64,000 bases of DNA from UBA12481 sp942493265 (GTDB taxonomy: Bacteria; Bacteroidota; Bacteroidia; Bacteroidales; UBA12481), in contig OW818688.1 in assembly GCA_942493265.1 (NCBI GenBank), positions 2,418,001 through 2,482,000 on the forward strand, in the 5' to 3' direction. Shown here one piece after another: positions 16,479-25,056 of the stretch. How positions within the stretch are numbered: position 1 is the first letter of the stretch; every line of letters starts with the position of its first letter. A program made the translations under genes and the position numbers. A model generated the notes under the pieces. That model was not told where the DNA came from and made no database searches. It saw only the letters and a program-made list of their open reading frames with translations.

Positions 16479-17981
16479 TTAATTATTTTTTCCGCATTCA
16501 AGTTCCTGAAGCATTTTTGCTTTCCAAATCTGATAAAATTCCTGATATATCTTTTGCCGCTTTGAATCAGGGGTGATAGTTTCTATCACCTTCAGACTTT
16601 TGAATGCTTCGGCAGGCGATGCATAAATTCCGGCACCGATTCCGGCTCCCCGGGCAGCGCCGGTGGCCCCATCAGTATCAAACAGCTCAATGGCCGTTCC
16701 GGTGACATCACTGAATATCTGCCTGAATTCACGGCTGAGAAAAAGGTTGGCGTAACCGGCTCGCACAGTCTCCGTTTTTACACCCATCTCCTTCATGGCT
16801 TCGAATCCATAATTCAACGCGTATACAATCCCTTCCTGGGCCGCCCTCACCAGGTGCGAGCGGTTATGGCGGTTGAGGTCGAGATTCATAATCTGACCGC
16901 CGAACGGGCGGTTCTGATGAATGCGTTCCACCCCGTTGCCAAATGGATAAATAATCAATCCGTCCGATCCGGGCTCAATATCATTGGCTAAACGGTTTAA
17001 TGCGTCATAATTGAGACCGGTGCCGTCGAGCAGATTCTTGATCCAGGAGTATAAAATGCCGGTACCATTCACACAAAGCAGCACACCCAGCCGGGTTTCG
17101 GGCAAACCATGGTTCACATGGGCAAAAACATTGACCCGCGATAACGGATCATAATTCACTTTATCGAGAATGCCATAAATTACCCCTGATGTTCCTGCAG
17201 TGGTGGCTAATTCGCCGGGCTCCAAAACGTTCAAACTGAGTGCATTGTTGGGTTGGTCTCCCGCACGGTAGCTTACCGGGGTGCCGGCAGGTATCCCGGT
17301 TAATCGCGAAGCGTGACGGGTAACCTTTCCCTGAATACCGAATCCGGGTACCAGCGCCGGAAACAGGTCCGGGGAAAATCCAAATTGTTTCATCAGCTCG
17401 GTGGAGGCCCTGTCTTCTGCAAAATCCCATAAAATGCCTTCCGACAATCCGGTTTTTGTCGTAACAATCTCCCCGGTGAGTTTCATGGCAATGTAGTCGC
17501 CCGGTAACATGATCTTATCGATACGCGCATAAACTGCCGGCTCATTTTCTTTGACCCAGGCCAGTTTTGCAGCAGTGAAGTTGCCGGGGTTATTTAAAAG
17601 ATGATTCATGCAATACGCCTGGCCCAACCCTTCATAAGCCTTTTGTCCGTATGCCGTGGCACGGCTATCACACCAGATTATAGCATGACGTACGGTTTTG
17701 CCTTCTTTATCGACTGCAACCAGTCCGTGCATCTGATAGGAAATGCCAACAGCCTTGATATCAGATAAATCGCCCATTTTAGTTTTTAAAATGCGCATGG
17801 ATTCAACAACATGGTGATACCAAATATCAGGATCCTGTTCAGCCCAGCCCGGCTGGGGGGCATTTATCCGCAATTCACAGTCGGGCGATTGTGCCGTGGC
17901 CAGTACAAACCCGGTTTCAGCCTCAACGAGCGAAACCTTAACGGATGAGGAGCCAATATCTAAGCCAAGAAGAAAGGACAT
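16479..17981 (-). CDS. xylB: Xylulokinase
   Basis: This 500-residue FGGY-family kinase starts with the phosphate-1 motif LLGLDIGSSSVKVSL. It carries IGISYQMHGLVAVD and IWCDSRA typical of xylulokinases, GDQPNNALSLNV, and the C-terminal GATGAARGAG. It phosphorylates D-xylulose, the product of xylA, which follows 25 bases downstream. It is preceded by rhaB across a repeat-rich spacer of about 60 bases. Assignment is secure from motifs and context. Confidence 0.95.
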   Translation of the reverse strand: MSFLLGLDIGSSSVKVSLVEAETGFVLATAQSPDCELRINAPQPGWAEQDPDIWYHHVVESMRILKTKMGDLSDIKAVGISYQMHGLVAVDKEGKTVRHAIIWCDSRATAYGQKAYEGLGQAYCMNHLLNNPGNFTAAKLAWVKENEPAVYARIDKIMLPGDYIAMKLTGEIVTTKTGLSEGILWDFAEDRASTELMKQFGFSPDLFPALVPGFGIQGKVTRHASRLTGIPAGTPVSYRAGDQPNNALSLNVLEPGELATTAGTSGVIYGILDKVNYDPLSRVNVFAHVNHGLPETRLGVLLCVNGTGILYSWIKNLLDGTGLNYDALNRLANDIEPGSDGLIIYPFGNGVERIHQNRPFGGQIMNLDLNRHNRSHLVRAAQEGIVYALNYGFEAMKEMGVKTETVRAGYANLFLSREFRQIFSDVTGTAIELFDTDGATGAARGAGIGAGIYASPAEAFKSLKVIETITPDSKRQKIYQEFYQIWKAKMLQELECGKNN

Positions 17982-18012
17982 GCTGATTGATTTAGTGGTT
18001 AGTATGTAGGGA

Positions 18013-18084
18013 GGTTATCGGTTATCGGTTGTCGGTTTTTCGTTTCACGCCTCACGTGTCACGCTTTCCGCTTCACGCTTCACG
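18013..18084. repeat. Tandem repeats running into the rhaB 3' end
   Basis: Two short repeats adjoin: GGTTATC/GGTTGTC units at 18013-18037 and TCACGCTT/TCACG units at 18041-18084. The second runs 40 bases into the rhaB reading frame and encodes its last residues. Confidence 0.7.
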
Positions 18085-19526
18085 ATCTTTTCCCATGCAC
18101 TCTTATTCTTTGGCAGATAGGTGATGGTTGTCACGGAGTTGAGCGAATAGGCGCGCAAAGTTTCGAGTCCTGAAAGACCTTGATGACAGGCTATCTGAAC
18201 GAGGATGTTCCCGAGTGCGGTGGCTTCGGCCGGACCTGCAATCACCGGCAGTCCGGTTGCATCAGCGGTTAACTGGCACAGCATGGTGTTGAGCGATCCT
18301 CCCCCGATCATATGGATTTTCTCTATCGGATGAGGACTGACCTGCCGCAGCTGTTCCAAAACAATGCGATATTTCAGGGCCAGACTTTCAAAGATGCACC
18401 GGGTGATTTCCGCTATGCTTTCCGGCACAACCTGACCGTTTTTCGCACAATATTCCCTGATCGCCGCCGGCATGTTCTCCGGATTCATAAACATCGGATC
18501 GTCCGGATCAACAATGGATTGAAATGCCTTTACCTTTTTGCATTGACTGATGAGATCGGCATAGGGGATTACTTCCTGCTTATCCCAGATCTTTTTACAC
18601 TCCTGAAGTAACCACAATCCTGTGATATTCTTAAGGTAACGGATGGTTTTTCCAACACCGCCCTCATTGGTGAAAAGATATTTGAAGCTGTTTTCCGACA
18701 GGATCGGCTGGTCGGTTTCAATGCCCATCAATGACCATGTTCCCGAACTGATATAGGCCCAGTTATTACCTTCGGCCGGAATCGCCGCAATGGCAGAGGC
18801 TGTGTCATGGGCTCCAACTGCAACCAGTGAGATGGTATTGATACCAAGCTCACTGAGTATTCCGGGTTTCAGCGTCCCGATCTGAGTTCCGGGCTCAACA
18901 ATATCATCCAGAATATGAATCGGTAAACCCAGCCTCATCAACAGATCGGGATACCAGTTTCTTGTTTTCGGATTCAGCATCTGTGAGGTGGATGCTATGG
19001 TGTATTCCGAAAATACTATCCCCGTAAAAAGATAACCCAGCAGGTCAGGCATAAACATGAGCTTATCAGCCTGAAGCAGTATGTTTGGAAACTTCTTTTT
19101 TAAGGCCCAAAGCTGGAAAAGGGTGTTGAACCGCATGAACTGGATCCCCGTTTTGGCATATAATTCCTTCGGCCGGATGGCTTTAAACACCTGTTCCATA
19201 GCCTCTTCGGTTAACGAATCCCGATAGGCAAACGGATTTCCGATCAGCTGATCATTGCCGTCGAGCAAACCGAAATCCACCCCCCAGGTATCAATCCCGA
19301 TGGATACAGGAATTACATTCAGTTTTTTTACGCAAAGCCTGAGCCCGGTCATCAGCTCTTCAAACAAACGGTTGATATCCCAGTAATAGTGGCCATCCCG
19401 AAGGATCATCTCATTCGGGAAACGGTGTATCTCCTCCAGCGTAACCTTGCATCCGTCAAGCGTTCCGAGCATGGCTCTTCCGCTTCCGGCTCCTATATCA
19501 AAAGCTAAGTATTGTGAATTAGTCAT
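18045..19526 (-). CDS. rhaB: Rhamnulokinase
   Basis: This 493-residue FGGY kinase begins YLAFDIGAGSGRAMLG, the rhamnulokinase form of the N-terminal phosphate loop. It has ISIGIDTWGVDFGLLD-type residues (GIDTWGVDFGLLDG), GAHDTASAIAAIP, YISSGTWSLMG and HMIGGGSLN. It phosphorylates L-rhamnulose. The other rhamnose genes (rhaA, rhaD, rhaT) are not nearby, and it is followed by xylB and xylA. It may therefore serve mixed pectin or hemicellulose sugars, or rhamnose genes may lie elsewhere. A possible -7 box (TATCTTTA, minus strand, 19550-19557) lies upstream. The final residues (about 483-493) are encoded by a tandem DNA repeat and are probably a late addition. Confidence 0.93.
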   Translation of the reverse strand: MTNSQYLAFDIGAGSGRAMLGTLDGCKVTLEEIHRFPNEMILRDGHYYWDINRLFEELMTGLRLCVKKLNVIPVSIGIDTWGVDFGLLDGNDQLIGNPFAYRDSLTEEAMEQVFKAIRPKELYAKTGIQFMRFNTLFQLWALKKKFPNILLQADKLMFMPDLLGYLFTGIVFSEYTIASTSQMLNPKTRNWYPDLLMRLGLPIHILDDIVEPGTQIGTLKPGILSELGINTISLVAVGAHDTASAIAAIPAEGNNWAYISSGTWSLMGIETDQPILSENSFKYLFTNEGGVGKTIRYLKNITGLWLLQECKKIWDKQEVIPYADLISQCKKVKAFQSIVDPDDPMFMNPENMPAAIREYCAKNGQVVPESIAEITRCIFESLALKYRIVLEQLRQVSPHPIEKIHMIGGGSLNTMLCQLTADATGLPVIAGPAEATALGNILVQIACHQGLSGLETLRAYSLNSVTTITYLPKNKSAWEKIVKREAESVTREA

Positions 19527-19579
19527 TTAAGGAAAATTTGCCTTTGCCTTAAAGATAGAAGTTTTTCGTTAATTGAAGA

Positions 19580-20197
19580 TCAGAGTTTCTTACCCAGAAG
19601 GTGCGTAATCTCATCCAGAACCTCTTTTACCGTAAGGGGATATCCGGCCAGATGTATCGAGGTAACAAAATCTTCATGTTTTCGTCCTGTCCGGTAGTCC
19701 GGCTCCCGACCGGGATGTTTCAGATACCGTGCAATGAATTCGGGGGTTTCGGCAACGTTCAGCACGGCATGGTAGAAAACCATATTCCTCTTCCTGTAAA
19801 TCGATGAACCCAGTATTTTCTTCTCCCCGATGGCAATATCGGAGATCCCTTTCTCATTCAGATTTTCTATTCCCAGATTCGATAAGCCCTCAATAATCAA
19901 ATGATTGATTCTTTTAAAATAGACCTGCGGATTGTCAAGTTTTTCAGATATCAGTCGTATCGATATGATCAGTGTTCGTGGCGTCAGGATTACGGTTTGT
20001 CCACCCGAATGTCGTTTATAAATTGGAACCCCGTCTTGCCCGGCCAGTTCGGTATGCACTGCCGTTTCAGCCTGGTTGCTCTGCCCCAGTACAATTACCG
20101 TTTCCTCCGGCTGCCATACCATAAAGTCTTGTCCGGCAGCCTCCGGATCAATCAGAACATGGTCGGGTAAATCGTATGTACGCGCTTCGCGTATCAT
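19580..20197 (-). CDS. Lipoate-protein ligase / BPL-LplA fold protein
   Basis: This 205-residue protein has the LplA/LipB fold markers: the acyl-adenylate loop KRHSGGQTV (about residues 60-68) and the conserved Lys in GEKKILGSS (about 125). It is shorter than E. coli LplA, lacking the C-terminal accessory domain, so it may need a separate partner or act as an octanoyl/lipoyl transferase. Its start overlaps the lpdA stop (ATGA), and it is the last gene of the E1-alpha/E1-beta/E2/E3 operon. The probable job is therefore to attach lipoate to the E2 lipoyl domain encoded upstream. Family call is confident, exact reaction less so. Confidence 0.85.
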   Translation of the reverse strand: MIREARTYDLPDHVLIDPEAAGQDFMVWQPEETVIVLGQSNQAETAVHTELAGQDGVPIYKRHSGGQTVILTPRTLIISIRLISEKLDNPQVYFKRINHLIIEGLSNLGIENLNEKGISDIAIGEKKILGSSIYRKRNMVFYHAVLNVAETPEFIARYLKHPGREPDYRTGRKHEDFVTSIHLAGYPLTVKEVLDEITHLLGKKL

Positions 20198-21540
20198 TTA
20201 TGGATGGGCTTGTCGGCGGCATCCATGCCGGCTTCCAGGAAAACCTCCGAAACTGTGGGATGTGCATGCATCGTCCGCGCTACATCATATACCGTAGCCT
20301 CAACCGACATAAATGCGGCAGCTTCGGCGATCAGGTCTGTGGCATTGGCTGCAATGATCTGAACACCCAGTACCTCTCCGAGCTTTTTTCCAGAGAGGAT
20401 CCTGATCATACCGTCGGCACTGTCCTCGGCAAGGGCTTTGCCATTGGCCGACATCGGAAATTCCCCGATACGGTACTCAATGCCCTTATCTCGTATCTCT
20501 CTTTCAGTCAGACCGATCTGCGCAACTTCAGGATGGGTGTATATGTTGATCGGACACTGTTTCATATCCATGCTTCCCTGAACACCCTGTACATGGTTCA
20601 CGGCATAAATACCCTGCGCAGATGCGGCATGCGCCAGATAGGACAAGCCGTTTACATCGCCGATGGCAAAAATCCCGGGTACCTGAGTCTGAAGGAATTC
20701 ATCAACCGGAATAAATCCGTGATCATCCCGGTGAAGGTCAACATCAGATGGAGGGGCAATGCCATTGCGCCAGGAACAATTGATCACCACATCAAAAGGA
20801 ATATCTGTATTGTTTACATGCAGGATATCGCCACTGGCAGAGCCGATTTTGCTGTTTTCAATGATCCTGATTCCCTGACTGCGGGTTTTCTTTAAAATAT
20901 ATTGACGCAGGTAATCATCAATCCCGGGAAGAATATTTTCAACCGGACTGATTACCGTGATATCCTTGTCGATGAGCTGGAAAAATTGTGCCAGCTCCAG
21001 GGTTACCGGGCCATGACCAACCAGAACTATCCGGTGCGGAAGGGCTTCCATGTCAAGCAGATGCTCTACTTGTATCAGCTTGCCTTCCGGCAGCTCAACC
21101 TCAAGCGGGGCAGGGTAGGAGCCGGTGCCGATAAATATGTTTTTAGCTTCTAAAAGCCTGTTTTGTATGCTTACCGAGTTGGGTGATGTGATCCGGGCTT
21201 CTCCCTTAATCACTTCAACTCCGTTTTTTTTGAGCAGGAAATTGACTCCACCGGTCAGCTTGGTCACGATCTTTGCCGATCTCTTCTTGGCATTGGTCCA
21301 GTTGAATACCACCTTCGACTGGTCAATCCCGTCGATACCCAGATTTTCTGCTGTCTTTATCCGGTTGTAAAATTTAGCACTCTCAATCAGTGCCTTGGTG
21401 GGTATGCAGCCCCAGTTGAGGCACATCCCCCCAACCTCTTTTTTCTCGAGCAGGGCGGTTTTCATGCCCAGCTGTCCGGCACGTATCGCTGCAACATAAC
21501 CGGCAGGACCAGCACCTATAATGATCAGATCATATTCCAT
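20194..21540 (-). CDS. lpdA: Dihydrolipoyl dehydrogenase (E3)
   Basis: This 448-residue flavoprotein starts with the FAD-binding Rossmann motif IIGAGPAGYVAAIRAGQLG. It carries the redox-active disulfide in CLNWGCIPTKA (about residues 40-45), the NAD-binding GHGPVTLELAQF, the second FAD motif IFAIGDVNG and the C-terminal active-site His in HAHPTVSEVF (about 426). It reoxidises the lipoyl group of the E2 subunit with NAD. It follows E2 and overlaps the lipoate-ligase gene by four bases. The NAD domain is a little shorter than in E. coli Lpd. Confidence 0.95.
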   Translation of the reverse strand: MEYDLIIIGAGPAGYVAAIRAGQLGMKTALLEKKEVGGMCLNWGCIPTKALIESAKFYNRIKTAENLGIDGIDQSKVVFNWTNAKKRSAKIVTKLTGGVNFLLKKNGVEVIKGEARITSPNSVSIQNRLLEAKNIFIGTGSYPAPLEVELPEGKLIQVEHLLDMEALPHRIVLVGHGPVTLELAQFFQLIDKDITVISPVENILPGIDDYLRQYILKKTRSQGIRIIENSKIGSASGDILHVNNTDIPFDVVINCSWRNGIAPPSDVDLHRDDHGFIPVDEFLQTQVPGIFAIGDVNGLSYLAHAASAQGIYAVNHVQGVQGSMDMKQCPINIYTHPEVAQIGLTEREIRDKGIEYRIGEFPMSANGKALAEDSADGMIRILSGKKLGEVLGVQIIAANATDLIAEAAAFMSVEATVYDVARTMHAHPTVSEVFLEAGMDAADKPIHK

Positions 21541-21566
21541 AAGAAACAGGTTTCAGTTTAACAAAG

Positions 21567-22904
21567 TTAACCGATTATTAATGATACGGGATCGCTCAGA
21601 TATTCCATCACCCGGTTCAGGAATCGCGCGACTTCACCGCCGTCAACCATCCGGTGGTCAACCGATAGACTCAAAGGCAGCAGTGTTCCGGCAACGATCT
21701 GCCCGTTTTTTACCACGGGTTTTTCAACGAGCCTGCCGATACCCAAAATTCCTGCCTGGGGATAATTGATCACCGGAACGGCAAACTGACCGCCGATGGA
21801 TCCGTAATTGGTAAGTGTAAAAGTGCCGTCTTTCATGTCCTCCAGGGTAAGTCCGCGTTTCCTGGATTTCTCTGAAATCTGATTCACGGCAATGGCAATG
21901 TCCCTGATGGTGAGACGGTCAACATTCCGGATAACCGGCACCACCAACCCATCTTCCGTGTCAACGGCAACTCCCAGATTGTAATATTTCTTATAAATCA
22001 TGCGGTTGTTTTCCATATCCAGCTCCGCATTGAGTACCGGATGCTTTTTCAGGGCAAGGGCTGTTGCCTTCAGAATAAAAGGCAGATAGGAGAGTTTGAT
22101 ACCCTCTTCTTCAAATTGAGATTTGTATTTGTATCGTATCCTGATCAGCTCCGAAACTTCCACTTCATCAAAAACGGTCATGTGTGCCGCATTGTGCTTC
22201 GATTGTATCATGTTCCGGGCAATCACCTTGCGAATCTGGCTCAGTGGCTTAATCTCGGTTTCGTGATCCTTGCTTCCCTCTATTGATGATTGACCGTATC
22301 CCCTTTCACCCGTCACCTGTAACTTGTCACCCGTCACTCGTAACTTGTCACTTGTCACTCGCAACTTGTCACCATACTGCTCAATATCCGCCTTAGTAAC
22401 CCTCCCTGCCGGCCCCGTACCGGTTACCAAATCGATATTGACCCCTAGTTCCCTTGCCATGGCACGGGCTACCGGGGTTGCAAGTGCACGGTGCTGAGGT
22501 CTTGCATTTTCCTGATGGGCCGTGCTGATTCCGGCCTCCGTACTGGCTGGCAGATAAGCAGAGTTATCGGCAATTTCAAGCGTTCCTACCACACCGGCGC
22601 CTTCTTCTTTTATCCCTTCAAATACCGGTTTGGCAGCTTCTGCTATTGCCTCGGCACCATTTTTACCCGGAAGGTCAAATTCAACGAGCGGACTGCCCAC
22701 ATGAACCGTTTCTCCAACGCGTCCATAAATCGCAGCGATTATACCTGTTTTCGGGGACGGAATATCGGTTACCACTTTGTCGGTTTCCATCTTTACCAGG
22801 GGTTGGCCCATCTCCACCGACTGGCCTTTGTCAACGTACCATTCGGCAATGATCCCTTCATCGAGCCCTTCACCAATATCGGGAAATTTGAATATATATC
22901 TCAT
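21567..22904 (-). CDS. 2-oxoacid dehydrogenase E2 (dihydrolipoamide acyltransferase)
   Basis: This 445-residue protein has one N-terminal lipoyl domain with the lipoylated Lys in VKMETDKVV (about residue 41) and a peripheral-subunit-binding domain at about 145-175 (ATPVARAMARELG, GPAGRVTKADI). The acyltransferase core ends in the catalytic SVDHRMVDGGEV (about 418). A linker between binding domain and core (about 178-199) consists of a near-perfect sevenfold-residue repeat, DKLRVTS/DKLRVTG/DKLQVTG, encoded by a tandem DNA repeat. It lies between E1-beta and E3 in one operon. Motifs fit pyruvate or branched-chain complexes equally; the substrate is not settled. Confidence 0.93.
   Translation of the reverse strand: MRYIFKFPDIGEGLDEGIIAEWYVDKGQSVEMGQPLVKMETDKVVTDIPSPKTGIIAAIYGRVGETVHVGSPLVEFDLPGKNGAEAIAEAAKPVFEGIKEEGAGVVGTLEIADNSAYLPASTEAGISTAHQENARPQHRALATPVARAMARELGVNIDLVTGTGPAGRVTKADIEQYGDKLRVTSDKLRVTGDKLQVTGERGYGQSSIEGSKDHETEIKPLSQIRKVIARNMIQSKHNAAHMTVFDEVEVSELIRIRYKYKSQFEEEGIKLSYLPFILKATALALKKHPVLNAELDMENNRMIYKKYYNLGVAVDTEDGLVVPVIRNVDRLTIRDIAIAVNQISEKSRKRGLTLEDMKDGTFTLTNYGSIGGQFAVPVINYPQAGILGIGRLVEKPVVKNGQIVAGTLLPLSLSVDHRMVDGGEVARFLNRVMEYLSDPVSLIIG
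22306..22372. repeat. Intragenic tandem repeat in the E2 linker
   Basis: Units close to AACTTGTCACTCGTCACT recur about three times in frame within the E2 gene. They encode the DKLRVT repeats of the inter-domain linker. The unit length keeps the reading frame. Confidence 0.8.
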
Positions 22905-22908
22905 GAGA

Positions 22909-23892
22909 TCAGAATTTTACGGTTTTTTGAATTTCATAAAAAATCTTTTCCGGAGAGATAATATAATGATGCTCACCCTTGGGCAACGGAACAATCGTAT
23001 CAAATGCAGTTACCCTTTTTGGCGGGGCCTGCAGGTATAAAAATGCTTCTTCATTCGCTACCGCCATGATCTCGGCTCCAACGCCGAATGAGGTGGGCTC
23101 CTCGGCAACAAACACAATGCGCCCGGTTTTGCGAATAGATTGGGCAAGAGTTTCTTTATCAAGTGGATAAATGGTTCTTAAATCTATGAGTTCAACGGAT
23201 ATTCCGGCTTCTTTCAGTTTTGGCAGGGCTTTCTGAACTTCCCTGACCATTGCTCCGTAAGCAACTACCGTGACATCGGTTCCCGGCGTGATGATTTTTG
23301 CCTTTCCGATGGGTATCACAAATTTCTCTTCGCTGACCTCCTGCTTGATTGCCCGGTAAATCCTCTTTGGCTCCATAAACAGGATCGGGTCGTCCGATTC
23401 AATGGATGCGATCAGCAACCCCTTGGCATCTGCCGGAGTTGATGGAATGACAACCTTCAGTCCCGGGATCTGGGCATATAGGGCTTCCATGCTTTCCGAG
23501 TGATGTTCCAGTGCATTGATCCCACCGCCGTATGGAATCCTTACCACAACCGGCATCCCGATCCTGCCACGCGAACGGTTGCGCATCCGCGCCAGGTGCG
23601 AGATGATCTGGTTGAATGCCGGATACACAAATCCGCAAAACTGCATCTCAACAACCGGTCTTAACCCGGCTGCAGCCATACCAATAGCCGTGCCGACAAT
23701 TGCCGATTCAGCCAGCGGGGAATCAAAAACCCGCTCGGCGCTATATTTTAATTGCAAACCTTCCGTAACCCTGAATACCCCGCCTTCAACGCCAACGTCC
23801 TCCCCGTAAACAATAATATTTGGATCTTCTGCCAGCTTGATGTCCAATGCGTTATTGATTGCATTGACCATATTCATAATTTTCATGCTCAT
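22909..23892 (-). CDS. 2-oxoacid dehydrogenase E1 component, beta subunit
   Basis: This 327-residue protein has the transketolase pyrimidine-domain features of E1-beta subunits: YGEDVGVEGGVFRVTEGL near the N-terminus, FDSPLAESAIVGTAIGMA, GGGINALEHHSESMEAL and the C-terminal EEPTSFGVGAEI. It pairs with E1-alpha to decarboxylate a 2-oxoacid with thiamine diphosphate. E1-alpha is nine bases upstream and E2 four bases downstream. The pattern is of the alpha2beta2 type found in Gram-positive pyruvate and branched-chain dehydrogenases. Confidence 0.94.
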   Translation of the reverse strand: MSMKIMNMVNAINNALDIKLAEDPNIIVYGEDVGVEGGVFRVTEGLQLKYSAERVFDSPLAESAIVGTAIGMAAAGLRPVVEMQFCGFVYPAFNQIISHLARMRNRSRGRIGMPVVVRIPYGGGINALEHHSESMEALYAQIPGLKVVIPSTPADAKGLLIASIESDDPILFMEPKRIYRAIKQEVSEEKFVIPIGKAKIITPGTDVTVVAYGAMVREVQKALPKLKEAGISVELIDLRTIYPLDKETLAQSIRKTGRIVFVAEEPTSFGVGAEIMAVANEEAFLYLQAPPKRVTAFDTIVPLPKGEHHYIISPEKIFYEIQKTVKF

Positions 23893-23901
23893 TGCTTTTC
23901 T

Positions 23902-25056
23902 TTACGAATTTGATTCTTTCCACTGCAGAAATTTCTCATGCTCAACCTGCTGTTTCTTAAGATCTTCGGGCATTTCGGCATACATGTATTTGAATATATC
24001 TTCCAGCGGATATTCCGGCTGATTTTCAGCTTCAACAAAAATCCGGTCAACTTCCAGCCGGTATTGGTCTTCCAATCGCTTTTCTTCTTGTTCACTGAAC
24101 AAGTCCTTGCTGATCAGGTAGTTTTTCAATCTTTTTAACGGATCTCTCTTTTCCCACATCTCTTCTTCTTCTTTTGACCGGTACTTGGTGGGATCATCGG
24201 AAGTGGTATGTGCACCTTTTCTATAGGTCACTGCCTCGATCAGGACCGGCCCGTTTCCTTTTTTACTGTATTCAAAAGCATCCTGAAGGACACGGAGCAT
24301 GGCAAAGAAATCATTGCCATCTGCTTGTATGCCAGGCATCCCATATGCTACCGACTTAATCGCGATCCCATCCGAGGCGGTTTGCATTCTGAAAGGTACA
24401 GATATGGCAAACTGGTTGTTCTGGACAATAAAAATCACCGGAACTTTCCAAACGGCGGCAAAGTTCAGGGCTTCATGAAAATCCCCTTCTGAAGTACCCC
24501 CGTCACCAACAAAGGCGAAAACCACCTCGTCCAGTTTTTTGTATTTGACAGCATACCCGATACCGGCTGCATGAACCAGCTGTGAGGCTATCGGCACGGA
24601 AATCGGCATCATGTGATTGGCTCCGGGCCAGGTATTACCGACCTCGTAGCCCATATAATAGAGGAAGATATCTTTCAACGTGGCCCCTTTGGCAAGGTAA
24701 GCTCCCATCTCACGGAAAGCCGGAACCAGCCAGTCGTTATGGCGCATCACCTGGGCCGTTGCCCCATGAATGGCTTCCTGACCGTAGTTGGGCGGATAAG
24801 TGAAAATTCTTCCCTGCCGCTGGTAGCTCACCGTCATGTGATCAGCCGTGCGGGCGAAAAGCATATCGCGATAAGCCTTAACCAGTTGATCATTATCGAT
24901 TTCGGGCATGTATTTTTCGGAAATGATCTTGCCCTCATCATCCATGATCCGGAAAGTCTTCTTTTTTATCGCATCAAATTCCTTTAGCATTTCAATTTTG
25001 GTTGTGTGTGTTTCGAACAAATTCAGACCCCTTTTGTTCAGGGAATCACGATGCAT
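23902..25056 (-). CDS. 2-oxoacid dehydrogenase E1 component, alpha subunit
   Basis: This 384-residue protein carries the thiamine-diphosphate motif GDGGTSEGDFHEALNFAAVW (about 189-208), followed by QNNQFAISVP. It also has RQGRIFTYPPNYGQEA and the phosphorylation-loop-like YRKGAHTTSDDPTKYR. These resemble PdhA of the alpha2beta2 class. The open frame starts at 25056, overlapping the pepT stop by 11 bases. An internal ATG at 24990 (MLKEFDAIKKK) is an equally good start and is closer to what homologues show. It is the first catalytic gene of the complex operon. Pyruvate and branched-chain 2-oxoacids are both possible substrates. Confidence 0.92.
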   Translation of the reverse strand: MHRDSLNKRGLNLFETHTTKIEMLKEFDAIKKKTFRIMDDEGKIISEKYMPEIDNDQLVKAYRDMLFARTADHMTVSYQRQGRIFTYPPNYGQEAIHGATAQVMRHNDWLVPAFREMGAYLAKGATLKDIFLYYMGYEVGNTWPGANHMMPISVPIASQLVHAAGIGYAVKYKKLDEVVFAFVGDGGTSEGDFHEALNFAAVWKVPVIFIVQNNQFAISVPFRMQTASDGIAIKSVAYGMPGIQADGNDFFAMLRVLQDAFEYSKKGNGPVLIEAVTYRKGAHTTSDDPTKYRSKEEEEMWEKRDPLKRLKNYLISKDLFSEQEEKRLEDQYRLEVDRIFVEAENQPEYPLEDIFKYMYAEMPEDLKKQQVEHEKFLQWKESNS

